DNA of 57,659 nucleotides from Clostridiales bacterium (GCA_031275485.1 JAISOS010000022.1:1-57659); one strand, 5' to 3'. Counted from the first letter of the stretch, positions 43,929-54,582 are shown. Translations and numbers: made by a program. Notes: generated by a model from the sequence alone, not told the origin.

Positions 43929-43992
43929 AAATTTTTTGGAAAGGAGCGCGGGGGAAACCTTTTGTTCGCAAAAAGGTTTCCCCTCCCGCATA
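43929..43992. repeat. dispersed palindrome copy
   Basis: Left arm AATTTTTTGGAAAGGAGCGC, then GGGGGAAACCTTTTGTT / GCAAAAAGGTTTCCCCTCCC. A frame running through it would add about 39 spurious residues to the DUF4097 protein. Confidence 0.85.
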
Positions 43993-44052
43993 AATCTCCG
44001 TTTCCCAAAAATGCAAAAAAAAATAAAAAAACAAAACTCGGAGGAATTCATT

Positions 44053-44997
44053 ATGTCAAAGACAAAAAAATTCGCCTCGTTAGCGGCGGCTCTTATTATT
44101 TTAGGCGCGGTAATAACGGGCGTCTGCTTTTCGATTTTAAGAAGCCGTTCCGGCGTCATCGCGTTAAACCTGAAAGAAATGCGGTTCGACGAATTCGGCT
44201 CGCCGATAAAGAGCCTCGATATCGACGTCAAGGATAAAAATATCAAGCTGTTACATACAGAAGACGACGTTTTTTCCGTCGAATATTTCGATTATTACGG
44301 CAGTTCGCTGAGCGTCGGCTTTTCGGACGGTAAGCTGTCGATAAGGGAGGTTAAGAACGAATGGCTGATCGTCGACGGACTTTTCCGTCTCCTGTCGAAC
44401 GGCGAAGAACGCGACGTATACGTATATCTTCCCGAGAGACTCACGGGCAATTTTAACATACGTATAACGAACGGCGATTTGACGGCGCGCGGCGTTAACG
44501 CGGACGGCGGTTTTACGGCGTCGCTCACGAACGGCAACGTTCATATAGCCGACGCGGCTTTCGGAAATACGGAAATTGATAATGTAAACGGCAATATAAA
44601 AATCCGCAATTTAAACACCGGCGGTCTGGCCGCAAAATCCGCAAACGGCAATCTCGATATCGACGGCGCGGTTATCGGCGGCGGCGACGGAGAGCGCAAG
44701 GCGGATATAAACAATACGAACGGCAATATATCGATAAAAAACCTCGCCGCAGGCAGCCTGAAAATCCGTTCCGTCAACGGACTGATAGACGCGTCGGCGA
44801 TCGACGTAACGCATACCGACGTGTCGCTCGCTAACGGCACGGTTAAAATAACCTTTCCCGACGCCAAGTCAAATTATTCCGTATCTACCTCCGTCAACGC
44901 CGGATCCTCTAATGTCCCGACCGCGCCGAACCCAGGCGCGGAAAAGTCCGTTTCCGTCGGCGTAAAAGCCGGCAGCATTAAGCTGTATTTTAATTAG
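44053..44997 (+). CDS. DUF4097 family beta-strand repeat surface protein
   Basis: A 314-residue protein with an N-terminal membrane anchor (residues about 7-29) and a repetitive beta-helix-like domain. Each rung carries an NG turn: TNGDLTARGV, TNGNVHIADA, VNGNIKIRNL, ANGNLDIDGA, TNGNISIKNL, VNGLIDASAI, ANGTVKITFP. That is the DUF4097 signature. The protein should face outward. GGAGG lies 7 nt before the ATG at 44053; the frame is open upstream only because it crosses a dispersed palindrome. It closes the PadR cassette. Members of this family are regulated with DUF1700 proteins, but no enzymatic role is known. Confidence 0.88.
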   Translation: MSKTKKFASLAAALIILGAVITGVCFSILRSRSGVIALNLKEMRFDEFGSPIKSLDIDVKDKNIKLLHTEDDVFSVEYFDYYGSSLSVGFSDGKLSIREVKNEWLIVDGLFRLLSNGEERDVYVYLPERLTGNFNIRITNGDLTARGVNADGGFTASLTNGNVHIADAAFGNTEIDNVNGNIKIRNLNTGGLAAKSANGNLDIDGAVIGGGDGERKADINNTNGNISIKNLAAGSLKIRSVNGLIDASAIDVTHTDVSLANGTVKITFPDAKSNYSVSTSVNAGSSNVPTAPNPGAEKSVSVGVKAGSIKLYFN

Positions 44998-45181
44998 GCG
45001 CGCTCACGCAAACGAAAACGGAAGTTCCGGGTCCGGACGGTTTTCTTGTCTTTTAAGGCGTTTAAACGACGCGCGGTCACCGGCGTGCGGTGAAATAACT
45101 ACGCCGAAAGGTAGCGAATAAGCGCAAAAAACGCGCCGTTCGCGCTTTACGCGAAAACGTATTCGCCGTATATAAAAAAAG

Positions 45182-45246
45182 TTGAAGTTTTTTTTGAAAA
45201 GGAGCGCGTAGGAAACCTTTTGTTTGCAAAAAAGTTTCCTACGTAT
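45182..45246. repeat. dispersed palindrome copy with compensated arms
   Basis: GCGTAGGAAACCTTTTGTT / GCAAAAAAGTTTCCTACGT: the TA in the left arm is matched by TA in the right arm, where most copies have GG/CC. The left outer arm is TTTTTTTTGAAAAGGAG. Confidence 0.85.
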
Positions 45247-45272
45247 AATTCCGATCTTAAAAAAACACGGGA

Positions 45273-48200
45273 TTATATAATTACCTCGATTTTATAATTT
45301 CCCTCGTCTTTCAGCGGCGTTCCGTTTCCGCTCGATATGCGCAGTCCGTTCAAAAAAAAGCCCTTTTCGGTTCCCCGTCTTTTTATTTCGATATTGTAAA
45401 CGCATCGTTTACGGCGGTATTCGACGGCGCAAAAATTCAACGCGGACGGCAGATTGGGTTTTATGACGAGACGGTTGCCTCGAAGCGTAATTCCAAGCAT
45501 ATCCTCCAAAATTACTCTGTACATAAGCCCCGCGCTACCCGTATACCAGCTCCACCCCATCTTCCCTTTCAGCGACACGTCGGCGGCGACGGCGTAGGGC
45601 TCGCCGAGGTATTGTTCGGGCTTTTCCGCCATAATTTCCGCAGGATTTATTAACTTTAAAATTTTATACGCGTCGTCGGCTCGTCCGCTTTTAAAGAGCG
45701 CGGAGATATACCACATCACGGCGTGCGTATATTGTCCGCCGTTTTCTCTGACTCCCGCGGGATAGGACGATATATATCCGTAAAATTTTTCGCCGTCGAA
45801 AGGAGGCGCAAGCAGCTTTACGATGCGGTTTTTTCCGTCCGTCAGACTCTCCGCCGCGTCCAGCGCCGCGTCGGTTTTGTCGGCCGGGGCGACGCCCGAA
45901 AGCGCCGCCCAGCTTTGACAAAGCAGGTCCGTGCGGCAATTCCTTGAAAAGCGTCCGCCTATCCATTCGCCGCCGTCCGTGAAGGCGCGTTTAAAGCGGT
46001 CGCCGTCGAAGGCGTGAAAATTCACGGCTTTTTTCAGACCCAGCTCGTCGCCGATATATTTTAAGCGGTTTTCAAATTTATGCGTTCCCCTGTATAACCG
46101 CAAAACCTCGTAGGCGAACATGGACAGCCAGACACTCTCGCCCTTACCCTCCTCGCCGATATTGTCGAGGGCGTCGTTCCAGTCGCCGGTACCTATAAGC
46201 GTCAAGCCGTGGACGCCGTATTTAAGCGCGCTCTCTATCGCCCTTTCGATATGAGCGGAGAGCGGCTCGGCGTATTCGGAAAATTCCGGATTTTCGAGGC
46301 GGCTGCGCTCGTGCTCGGAAAGCGGCGGCGAAACAAGATAAGGAATTTTCTCGTCAAGAATCTCCGAGTCCCCCGTCGCCGCGACGTAATTCAGGGCGCA
46401 ATACGGCAAAAAGAGCTTATCGTCGGATATTTTCGTCCTTATTCCGAATTTCGGCGGATGCCACCAATGCATAACGCCGCCGTCCTCGTACTGCCGCGCC
46501 GCCGCAAGCAGAATATGCCGTTTAACGAGATCGGGGCGCGAGTGCAATAGAGCTAAAACGTCCTGCAATTGATCGCGGAAGCCTATCGCGCCGCCCGCCT
46601 GATAGAAGCCGCATCTGCCGTTCAGCCGCGACGAAACGACTTGGTACATTAGGCGGTGATTGAACATCGTATCGAGATATTTGTCGCCGGTGCTTATTTT
46701 GATTTTATTGAAATCCTCAAAATATTTAAGCGCGGCGGTTTTGTCCTCCTCCATAGTCTCCGGCTCGTAATCCTTCAAAAATTCCGCGTTTTCGGCAAGG
46801 GCGAAAAAGAATTTTTTAGTTTTGCCGGGTCTTAGGAAAAAGACGAACTTTGCCGCCAGCGCGGGATACGGCAAGGGCGCGCCGCCGTCTTCCGCGCGGC
46901 GCTCCGCGAGTATAAAGCCCGTGCGGTCGTTCATTTCAAGTTTATCCGCGACGGCGATTCCCCCGTAAGCTTTGAGTACGGCTGTTCGCAGGTTCGCGGC
47001 GTTTTTCACGTATACCGCGTCCTCCTCATAGGCATACGTCAGCGCATTTTTATTTTGTTTGTTGGAAAGCGCGGCGTCGATATCCAAAAAGAGGGTCATG
47101 CCGAGCGTCCCGTCCGATAAATTCTCTATACGCGTCTCAAACACTTTGACCTTGCCGTTCCTGACCATATATTCGGAGACCTCCGTTCGGCAGGTTTTAA
47201 AACGGTTATGAAATACCGTCATTCCGTTCATAATTTCTGCGCGTTCGCCGCCCGTATTGACGCGCGTTATTTTTTCGCCGTCCGAGAGAAATAGCCGTTC
47301 GGACGGCGGATCGGTAACGGGATCGCCGCTCATCGCGCTTACCTTGTTTTCGCGCGAGTTTCCGAAAAACGTAAAGCCGCCGCCGCGCGACGTAACTACG
47401 CAGCCGCCGCCGTCCAAAGCTATGACGTTGGAATAAGGCGCGACGGTGTTTTTCGAGCCGTCCGTGACGTATGTTCCGTCCGTAGTAAAATACCCCGCGC
47501 CGCTCGCGAACGCGAAGTTTTGTACCGCGTTATTTTTGCCGTTTTCCGCATAATTACACTCTCTTTTTTCGGTATAATTACACTCTCTTTTCGCCGCGTC
47601 GCTTACGGCGGTTCCGGCGTAATTATTTTCGTTATTTTCACCGTGATCGCGTATATTTTTTACCGTATTATTTTCGTTTTTTCCGTTGTTTTCCGCATAA
47701 TTATTTTTCTCGTTTTCCACTCGGTTATATCCGTTTTCCGCTTTCCGTTCGGTCTCCGCATACGGCGCGGCTTCCCTCAAAATTCTTCCGCGTTTAAGAT
47801 CTATTATTTCAACGCCGCCGTTGAAATAATCGTTCAAATTCAAAAGGCAGACTGACGCGAAAAATTCGTCCGCGCCGTTATCTCCGTCAAGCGATACGAC
47901 CGCAGAAAAATCCTTTACGTAACGTTTTATAAGCCCTTTAAGGGGATTGTGATAAGGGTCGGCGCGCGGTTCGGATATAAGCAATCTAACCTTTATCCCC
48001 GCGTTTTTCATACGGTTAAATACACGCAGAACGGAAACCAGACGCGGTTCCTCCGCGTCGCTTCTATATTTGTAATACAATATGCCGTATTCGAAATTTA
48101 CGGAGTACCGCACGTACGCCTCGCGGTACCCGCTTTCGCACACCGCGTTCAACTTGTCCGACGCTATCGGCAGCTCGACAATTCGCGGCAAAATATCCGT

Positions 48201-51200
48201 CAGCATCAGATTTTCCCTTTCGTCCAACGCCTCGCACACTCCGTCGGCAAAGTCCGCCGATTCGCTTATCAGTTTGTCGAAAACGGCGGTTTCGGCGCGT
48301 CTTATTGCGGCGTCCAAGCCGTCCGTATCGTCGGCGGCGGCTATAATCACGGAAAACTCTCTTTTTTCGCCCTTTTTCAGCGTAATTTCCGAGACAAAAC
48401 CGAAGCACGGCTCCGTCATATCGCCTATGCTGTCAAAAGGATTTTCGGCGTATTCTATAACGGCGCGCGCGGATCCGCCGCAATCGGTAATACGGAAATT
48501 TTGTATGCGGTTAACGCTTGCGCCGATATTAAAAATTTTCTGATTTTCAGAGCCGCCGCCCGTATTACATTCTATAATTTTTTGATTTTTCAAGCCGCTT
48601 TCTTCGCCCGCGCCGCGCTCGGTCATTTTCGGATTTTTTAAATTGCCGCCGCCCCCTATGAAGTTATATCTGTTAAATTCCGGGCGCACATCCAGACCCT
48701 TTACGAGCATCGCGGCATAATATTCCGCACCCTCCTTATATATCCGTTTTCTCTTTACGACGAAATAATTTTCACGCTCCCGCTTTACGGTTATAAACAT
48801 ATTGTAAAAGGATTTGTGGCTCGTATAAGCGTCGTTGTCGCCGAGTACTATATCGCCGCCGAAAAAGCAAAGTCTTAGATTTTTGCGCGTCTCACCCTCC
48901 GAATTATCTATTACGAAGGCGTGTATTTCCCCGTTGAATCCCGCGGGTACGCGCACGGTATGCGAGCAATTTCCGCGCGCGTTTTTAAAGACGCATTTAT
49001 CGCCGAAAAATTCGGTCTCGTAATCTCTGCGGTTGTCGAAAAGCGGCGCGAACGTCGGGCAATAAACGCCGCCGCCGTCAAGGTCGGTTATATACAAAAA
49101 CTTTCCCGCCGTATCGGTAAGACTCTCGAATTCGCGGGTTATACGCGTCCCGTTAAACACCGAAAACGCCCTGCCCGAGTCATCGCAGGTCAGAGAATAC
49201 GCGCCGTTCGAGAGTATGCAATACGCGGGAAACTCGCGCGGCGTTCCGCAAAAAAAGCTGTTCTTAGGAGTTTGTCCCCGCGTGGTGAAATCGTTTTTTT
49301 TGACCGATTTCACGGGTATTACAGTCAGATTTTTTTCCGCCAAAAGCTGTCTGCCCGAAGCGATTTTTTTATCGCGCATAAAGAGCGCGGAAATAATGCC
49401 GTCCGAAAGATAATTCGCGACGGAGCACATTATCATTCCCTGATGATGCGCCATATAAGATTCGACGGTCTTATTCTCCGAAAAATCTCTCGCCTCGAAA
49501 AAGCCGTACTCGCCCGTCATGCCGATTTTTTTCAGCCTCAAAAGATTTTTTTTCGCGCTTTTGGGAATATATTCCAGCGCGAGAAAGCTACTGTACGGCG
49601 AAATCACACATTCGCCGGGCTTAGCCCTAAGCGAGAGCGCGCTCACGCCGAACGCGCGGTATTGATATCTCATTCCGTCGTCGAATTTATAATACCCGCT
49701 TTCAGACAGCCCGAAAACGCCGCCGCATTTCACGCGCCTCTGTACGCGCGCCGCGTTCCGCGAGGAATTGTAAAGTAGAGAGCCTTTCGGCGCCCTCAAA
49801 AATATGTCCGCCATAAGATATTCAAACGCCGTGCCGCTCCACGAATACAGCGTGTTCCCGAGACATTTGGCGACCTTTCTGTTGAGCTTAAACCAGCATG
49901 ACAGCGAATTCACGCTACCGATATAGGAGAGCAGGCGCGACTCGGACGCCAGCAGGTCGTAGTGAGCCGCGAAACGTTTTTCCGCAGCGTCGTAACCGAT
50001 ATAAAACAAATTGCGCTTGCCGTCGTACAGCGCGGAAAAATCCGCGCCTTCGGCAATATTCCGCGCCCTGATACAAAGCCCTCTTATCCTCTCCGCAAAC
50101 GAATCCGGGCCGCTGTTATCCGATATATCGCACGCCGGTTTATCCTTAAATTTTTCCGCGAAAGACCCCTCGCCGCCTTTATTCGGTATGACGCGTCCGC
50201 CTCTGCCGCGTCCTAAAAAATCCTCGTAAATATCGGCGTGAACGTCCAAAAATTCCTTTACGGTTATCATCGCCGCGACAAAATTCGCGCTGTCCACGCT
50301 CGACACAAAGGCGGGCGGCAGGATTTTTCCGCTTTCCGTATCGTACCAATTATAGAGATGTCCGCGCCATTTTTCCAGTCCTTCCGCGGCGGCTATAATC
50401 CTCTCCAATTCGCGAAACGCGGACTTAAACGCATCCGCGTCGAAGCCCTCGCCCGCCGATAGGGCGTCCGTGCCCGCCGTCCCTCCCTTATTTTTATACA
50501 ACGTCAAATAATACTTAGACACAACCGAGAGCGCGGAAAAGCCTATGTTCGTGGGCGAGGTGTTTTTTGACGCGCCGAGAAAAGGACGGCTTTGAACGTT
50601 GTCGCACACGAGCGGATTGTCCCTTAAATTGTCCCTGAAATAGCCGTATGTTTTTTCCGCGTATTCGAGCAAAAAATTCGCGTCGGTCTTATATTTTTTA
50701 TCCGCGCCCCGCCGCTTTCCGCCGCGAATATTACCGAAAAACCAATGACCGCCCCGCGAATCCTTTACCGCTTCGGCGCGCCCTTCCCCGCGCGCGTCAA
50801 TAAGAAATACGGCGGCGTATATCAAAGCGGCTATAGCTATCGCGACGCCGCCGTTCAGAGCAAAATCTAAAACCGCAACCGCCGAAAACGGCAAAAACGA
50901 CGGAAGCAAATACCGGGGAATACTCCCCGATTTTTCGCGCTGCGCCTCGTAAAAGGTTTTCCATTCCAAAACCCTTTCCTGCCTGAAAAGCAGATTGTAC
51001 GCGGTCGCGAGATACGCTGTAATTCCGCCGAGCGCGTAAAACGGGCTTTTTAGCAATTCGACGATATCCCGCGCCGCGATTGTGAAAGCCGATTTTAATT
51101 TATAAAGCGCGCGCGTATTCCCCGCGAAAAGCGCGAAAAGCGCGTTCAAGACCGTATTTAAAAACGCCGCGAAAAGGAGCGCGTAAAACGCCGCCGGCAC

Positions 51201-53489
51201 GTTGAGAAAATACGCCGCCGCCGCGAGCGCGAGCGTAAAAAACGGATTCAAAACGTTCAGCGCATTGACGGCTATCACCGTCTTATAAAACGCGGATATT
51301 TTCAGCCTTACGCGCGCACCCGCCGCGTTTCTTACGGCGGGAATTAAAAACATAAGAAGCAATATGTCGCCCTTCGCCCAGCGCGCGCTCCTTGAAACGT
51401 CGCTCTGAAAATTTTTGGGCGCGTCCTCGAATACCACTATGCCGCTAGACGCGGTTTTCAGAACCGCGCCCTCGATAATGTCGTGACTTAACACGCGGTT
51501 TTCCGGCAACACGCCGTACAGCTTTTCATACAGCTTATCGGCGCGAACCGCACCCTTGCCCGTAAAAATATCGCATCCGAGCAGCTTGTCGAACAGCCCC
51601 GAATAATACGGATAGCTCTCGACTCCCGAATTTTCCTTGAAACGTCCGCCGTAAAGCGAATCCGCGCCGTATAAATTATACCTCGCGCCGAGCGTCAAAA
51701 GGTCGTAACGCGCGTTCAGAGGATGGCTTATCCTGTTTATCAGTCCGACGACGCTACCGGGCAACAGCTCGCTGTCGTCATCCAAAAGCACGAAGAACTT
51801 AACCGGAGCGCCGTCCGTTTTCTTTCCTCTTTTGATCAGCCTGAATCCGCCCGTTTCGCTCCCGCCATCCGCTATGAATTTCGATAGAGCCGCGATCGCG
51901 CCGCGCTTTCTTTCGTATCCCGAAAAACGTCCGAAGCTCCCCGTTCTCCCGCGCACGAAAAAGCTCAAATTGCCCCCGTACCCCTCGATGACATCCATAA
52001 TCGGCGCGTCCTTTTCGTCGATCGGATTTTTCGCCGGCGGAAGGTCGATCAGAAGCGCGTATTCGATATGCTTGCCGCCGTTTGCCGCCGCCAGAATTTC
52101 CGCTTTTCTAATCGCCTCTTCCATTTGCGTTTCGGAGACTATATACTGCGAAATGACGACCATAGCGGCGTTTTGCTCCGCAACCTCCGAATAATCGTAT
52201 CCGAAAACCGCGCGGTTCGGAACGAGCCTGCCGATCGCGGAATTTAACGCGCAAAAAGCCGTCCTCAAAAATACGGCGAAAAAAAGCGGCGCGGCGATAT
52301 AAAAATAAATGGAATTTATAATTAAAACGGCGGCAAGCGTAAACGTTGCGGCAAGCGCGAATACGCCTAAAGAATACAGACGGCGTTTATTTTCACTCCG
52401 ATCCCTCAAAATTGCGACGGCGCGGTTTTTTCTCACGGCGTCAAGAAGGTCCTTCGCGTAATAAAAAATCAATTCGCCGTAATAAATATCCGCGGCGGCG
52501 GCTTTTTTTATCAGCAGGTCAAAGAACGTCGTCTGACTCATACGTACTTTTTGGGATAGCGCGGCGACGCGTTTCAAATAGGCGGTTTTTGTCGCCGCGT
52601 CGCTACTGACATACACCGCGTCCGCCCTCATTTTTTCGTTCAGCTTGGAGAACGACAATACGGTCTCTCCGTCGAACGCGTCCTTTTCAAGGAGATAAGC
52701 GATAAGGGCGGCGGTATGCGCGTCGGACTCGGCGATTTCCGCCGCGAACACGTAATTTATATTTCCGTAATCTATACCGTTTTTTTCAAGAAAGGCTTTG
52801 ACCTTTTCCTCCGGGCGACCGTTGTATAAAAAATACAAATAGCTTGCGGAGCGCAAAAATCGCCCGTCTATCTTCTTTTTTGCGGCGGCGCGGCGCGCTC
52901 TGTTCAGAAGTACGGAGCGCGCCGCCATTTTGCAAACCGCCCCGAACACCGCGTAGTTAAAGCCCTCCTTCAGAAGCAAAACTTCGTCCACGGAAAGAGA
53001 ATTTATGTCGGCGTAATACCCGACGCCGTTTTTGACTCTCGCGGAATTCAGAGAATCCGCCGAAACGCTCACGATATGCTCCGCAAGGCGGACTATCACG
53101 GGCTTGCCCTCAACGGCGGGCAACCGCTTCAAACTCTTGAACCCGCCCGGCGCGTTTAATATATAATAATTATCGTAAATCCATTTTTCAAACTCGTAGA
53201 CCTTTTCTTTCCGTTTGATTTTTCGGTCGATTATCCTATATGCCTTGCGTATTGCGCCGCCGCCGAAGGGCGAAAATCCGCCAGAACGGACCGCGCGGTT
53301 TTTAATTTCCGCGGCAAATGAAACGACGCTTTTTCTGAATTCGTCTTCGCCCACGGAAACTCCGATATTTCTTCCCGCGCGGTCTCCGCTTTTCTTGAGA
53401 AACGGTAAGGAAACGAGCAGCGCGGCGGCGCAAATCGGCACTACAATCCAAAACATAATAATAATCCCCGAAACGGCTTTTTGTTTCAA
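45273..53489 (-). CDS. cyclic beta-1,2-glucan synthase-like protein (GT84 with GH94-type C-terminus)
   Basis: A 2738-residue membrane protein, close to the 2800 or so of Brucella/Agrobacterium Cgs/NdvB. It has N-terminal helices at 5-28 and about 375-425. The GT84 glycosyltransferase follows (DDDSELLPGS near 570, RWAKGDILL near 703) with membrane helices to about 930. Next is the glucoamylase-like middle domain (EYIPKSAKK, EARDFSENK, YMAHHQGMIM near 1346). Last is a GH94 phosphorylase-type domain with GTGDWNDALD near 2436 carrying the general-acid Asp. Such enzymes build, elongate and cyclise beta-1,2-glucan from UDP-glucose. Two Asn-rich low-complexity inserts lie near residues 1610-1670 and 1908-1990. 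The start is a TTG at 53489 without a ribosome site; an ATG 11 codons in (53456) has GGGGA upstream. The linear or cyclic product is unproven. Confidence 0.85.
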   Translation of the reverse strand: MKQKAVSGIIIMFWIVVPICAAALLVSLPFLKKSGDRAGRNIGVSVGEDEFRKSVVSFAAEIKNRAVRSGGFSPFGGGAIRKAYRIIDRKIKRKEKVYEFEKWIYDNYYILNAPGGFKSLKRLPAVEGKPVIVRLAEHIVSVSADSLNSARVKNGVGYYADINSLSVDEVLLLKEGFNYAVFGAVCKMAARSVLLNRARRAAAKKKIDGRFLRSASYLYFLYNGRPEEKVKAFLEKNGIDYGNINYVFAAEIAESDAHTAALIAYLLEKDAFDGETVLSFSKLNEKMRADAVYVSSDAATKTAYLKRVAALSQKVRMSQTTFFDLLIKKAAAADIYYGELIFYYAKDLLDAVRKNRAVAILRDRSENKRRLYSLGVFALAATFTLAAVLIINSIYFYIAAPLFFAVFLRTAFCALNSAIGRLVPNRAVFGYDYSEVAEQNAAMVVISQYIVSETQMEEAIRKAEILAAANGGKHIEYALLIDLPPAKNPIDEKDAPIMDVIEGYGGNLSFFVRGRTGSFGRFSGYERKRGAIAALSKFIADGGSETGGFRLIKRGKKTDGAPVKFFVLLDDDSELLPGSVVGLINRISHPLNARYDLLTLGARYNLYGADSLYGGRFKENSGVESYPYYSGLFDKLLGCDIFTGKGAVRADKLYEKLYGVLPENRVLSHDIIEGAVLKTASSGIVVFEDAPKNFQSDVSRSARWAKGDILLLMFLIPAVRNAAGARVRLKISAFYKTVIAVNALNVLNPFFTLALAAAAYFLNVPAAFYALLFAAFLNTVLNALFALFAGNTRALYKLKSAFTIAARDIVELLKSPFYALGGITAYLATAYNLLFRQERVLEWKTFYEAQREKSGSIPRYLLPSFLPFSAVAVLDFALNGGVAIAIAALIYAAVFLIDARGEGRAEAVKDSRGGHWFFGNIRGGKRRGADKKYKTDANFLLEYAEKTYGYFRDNLRDNPLVCDNVQSRPFLGASKNTSPTNIGFSALSVVSKYYLTLYKNKGGTAGTDALSAGEGFDADAFKSAFRELERIIAAAEGLEKWRGHLYNWYDTESGKILPPAFVSSVDSANFVAAMITVKEFLDVHADIYEDFLGRGRGGRVIPNKGGEGSFAEKFKDKPACDISDNSGPDSFAERIRGLCIRARNIAEGADFSALYDGKRNLFYIGYDAAEKRFAAHYDLLASESRLLSYIGSVNSLSCWFKLNRKVAKCLGNTLYSWSGTAFEYLMADIFLRAPKGSLLYNSSRNAARVQRRVKCGGVFGLSESGYYKFDDGMRYQYRAFGVSALSLRAKPGECVISPYSSFLALEYIPKSAKKNLLRLKKIGMTGEYGFFEARDFSENKTVESYMAHHQGMIMCSVANYLSDGIISALFMRDKKIASGRQLLAEKNLTVIPVKSVKKNDFTTRGQTPKNSFFCGTPREFPAYCILSNGAYSLTCDDSGRAFSVFNGTRITREFESLTDTAGKFLYITDLDGGGVYCPTFAPLFDNRRDYETEFFGDKCVFKNARGNCSHTVRVPAGFNGEIHAFVIDNSEGETRKNLRLCFFGGDIVLGDNDAYTSHKSFYNMFITVKRERENYFVVKRKRIYKEGAEYYAAMLVKGLDVRPEFNRYNFIGGGGNLKNPKMTERGAGEESGLKNQKIIECNTGGGSENQKIFNIGASVNRIQNFRITDCGGSARAVIEYAENPFDSIGDMTEPCFGFVSEITLKKGEKREFSVIIAAADDTDGLDAAIRRAETAVFDKLISESADFADGVCEALDERENLMLTDILPRIVELPIASDKLNAVCESGYREAYVRYSVNFEYGILYYKYRSDAEEPRLVSVLRVFNRMKNAGIKVRLLISEPRADPYHNPLKGLIKRYVKDFSAVVSLDGDNGADEFFASVCLLNLNDYFNGGVEIIDLKRGRILREAAPYAETERKAENGYNRVENEKNNYAENNGKNENNTVKNIRDHGENNENNYAGTAVSDAAKRECNYTEKRECNYAENGKNNAVQNFAFASGAGYFTTDGTYVTDGSKNTVAPYSNVIALDGGGCVVTSRGGGFTFFGNSRENKVSAMSGDPVTDPPSERLFLSDGEKITRVNTGGERAEIMNGMTVFHNRFKTCRTEVSEYMVRNGKVKVFETRIENLSDGTLGMTLFLDIDAALSNKQNKNALTYAYEEDAVYVKNAANLRTAVLKAYGGIAVADKLEMNDRTGFILAERRAEDGGAPLPYPALAAKFVFFLRPGKTKKFFFALAENAEFLKDYEPETMEEDKTAALKYFEDFNKIKISTGDKYLDTMFNHRLMYQVVSSRLNGRCGFYQAGGAIGFRDQLQDVLALLHSRPDLVKRHILLAAARQYEDGGVMHWWHPPKFGIRTKISDDKLFLPYCALNYVAATGDSEILDEKIPYLVSPPLSEHERSRLENPEFSEYAEPLSAHIERAIESALKYGVHGLTLIGTGDWNDALDNIGEEGKGESVWLSMFAYEVLRLYRGTHKFENRLKYIGDELGLKKAVNFHAFDGDRFKRAFTDGGEWIGGRFSRNCRTDLLCQSWAALSGVAPADKTDAALDAAESLTDGKNRIVKLLAPPFDGEKFYGYISSYPAGVRENGGQYTHAVMWYISALFKSGRADDAYKILKLINPAEIMAEKPEQYLGEPYAVAADVSLKGKMGWSWYTGSAGLMYRVILEDMLGITLRGNRLVIKPNLPSALNFCAVEYRRKRCVYNIEIKRRGTEKGFFLNGLRISSGNGTPLKDEGNYKIEVII
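47515..47766 (-). repeat. Asn/Glu-rich low-complexity insert in the glucan synthase gene
   Basis: About 80 codons made of ENNGKN, NNYAEN and ECNYTEKR units. ECNYTEKR/ECNYAENG comes from a direct 24-bp tandem duplication (ATAATTACACTCTCTTTT twice on the plus strand, near 47550-47595). Confidence 0.7.
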
Positions 53490-53576
53490 AGATTATTGAC
53501 GGGAAGCGAAACAACTATACGTCGCCATACGCAAATACGGTGATTATATTGTAAAATTATAAGGATCTTTACGTGT

Positions 53577-54497
53577 TTACACGAATGAGCCGGATAGTGC
53601 TTTGTCATTTGAGTAGGTCGCCCGGTCGAGGTCGGCAATCATGTGGGGCGGTACTCTAAAGACCCGACAAATTTCCGCGAGCTGAAACTTGCGCGTTTCG
53701 AGAAACTGCGCCTCGTCGGGCGGTATCCCGATAGTGTGATATTTGATGCACTCCTCCAAAACAGCCACACGGTGCGAGCGCGCGCTCCCCTGAAACTGCG
53801 CGTTCCATGAGGTGCGTAGGCGTTCCGGGTCTTTGACCACGCCGGGCGTTTCCAGCACCCCGCCGGGGCGCGCGCCGTTAGAGAAAAACTTCGCGCCGTA
53901 CTCCTCCGTGGCGAGCGTTAGCCCTATGGTCTGCTTCGCCTGCTGTATGGGTGACAAGCCGCATAGACCGTCGAGAGAAAAGCCGAGTATATGAAACACC
54001 TGCTTCGCCTTCAACTCCTCCGTTTTCCCGTCCTCGCTGTACGTGTAGACAACCTCGTCCTTGGCGTTACGCGATACCTTCGTAAATTGCGGCTTCATAA
54101 ACCACAGCCCGCAGACATGTCCGCCCGATTTTTCAATCCGCGCGTATGCGTTACCCCACAATAGCAGACTCGCCAGCATAGCCTCGCGGAAGTTTAGCGA
54201 GGTGGTTTCTTCGTTAGCGAGGTCGTGCAGAACGCCGTATAACGGGTGGTCGCGCGCCCGCGTCCGAACGCCGTTTTGCTCGCGCATCAGGTGCAGCGGA
54301 AGGCTCGCGATACTCTCGGCAATGACCTTGACACAGGCGTACACCGCCGACGTTTTAAGCGCGCCCTCCTCCGTAACGTTGACCTCGGTCGGCGTTTCGT
54401 CAACGTCCGTGCCGCGTATAAAGTCCGCCAGCTTCTGGTTCATCACCGCGTCCGTATTCGGCGGCGCGGCGCGTTTTTCCTTTCTGAATAAGCCCAT
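53577..54497 (-). pseudogene. phage portal protein (HK97 type), 3' truncated
   Basis: 306 residues of a portal protein, the dodecameric ring through which phage DNA is packaged. ALKTSAVYACVKVIAESIAS, LPLHLM, LLLWGNAYARI, FHILGFSLDGLCGLSPI and FFSNGARPGG are classic. At the end, RVPPHMIADLDRATYSN should continue for about 100 residues but stops after eight unrelated codons at 53577, so the gene is cut near 53600. The ATG at 54495-54497 has a near-perfect AAAGGAGGT, stronger than sites of the host genes. No terminase, protease or capsid gene is adjacent. A remnant of a prophage. Confidence 0.85.
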
Positions 54498-54514
54498 ATG
54501 ACCTCCTTTCCCCA

Positions 54515-54545
54515 TGAAAAAACCGCCTCATTCGAAGCGGTCTTT
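54515..54545 (-). terminator. intrinsic terminator just before the portal gene
   Basis: On the minus strand ACCGC-T-TCGAATGA-G-GCGGT is followed by six T, ending a few bases before the portal ribosome site. Confidence 0.6.
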
Positions 54546-54582
54546 GTCGGTTTTAGATTTTTCAATTTATCGCTTTGGCTCG

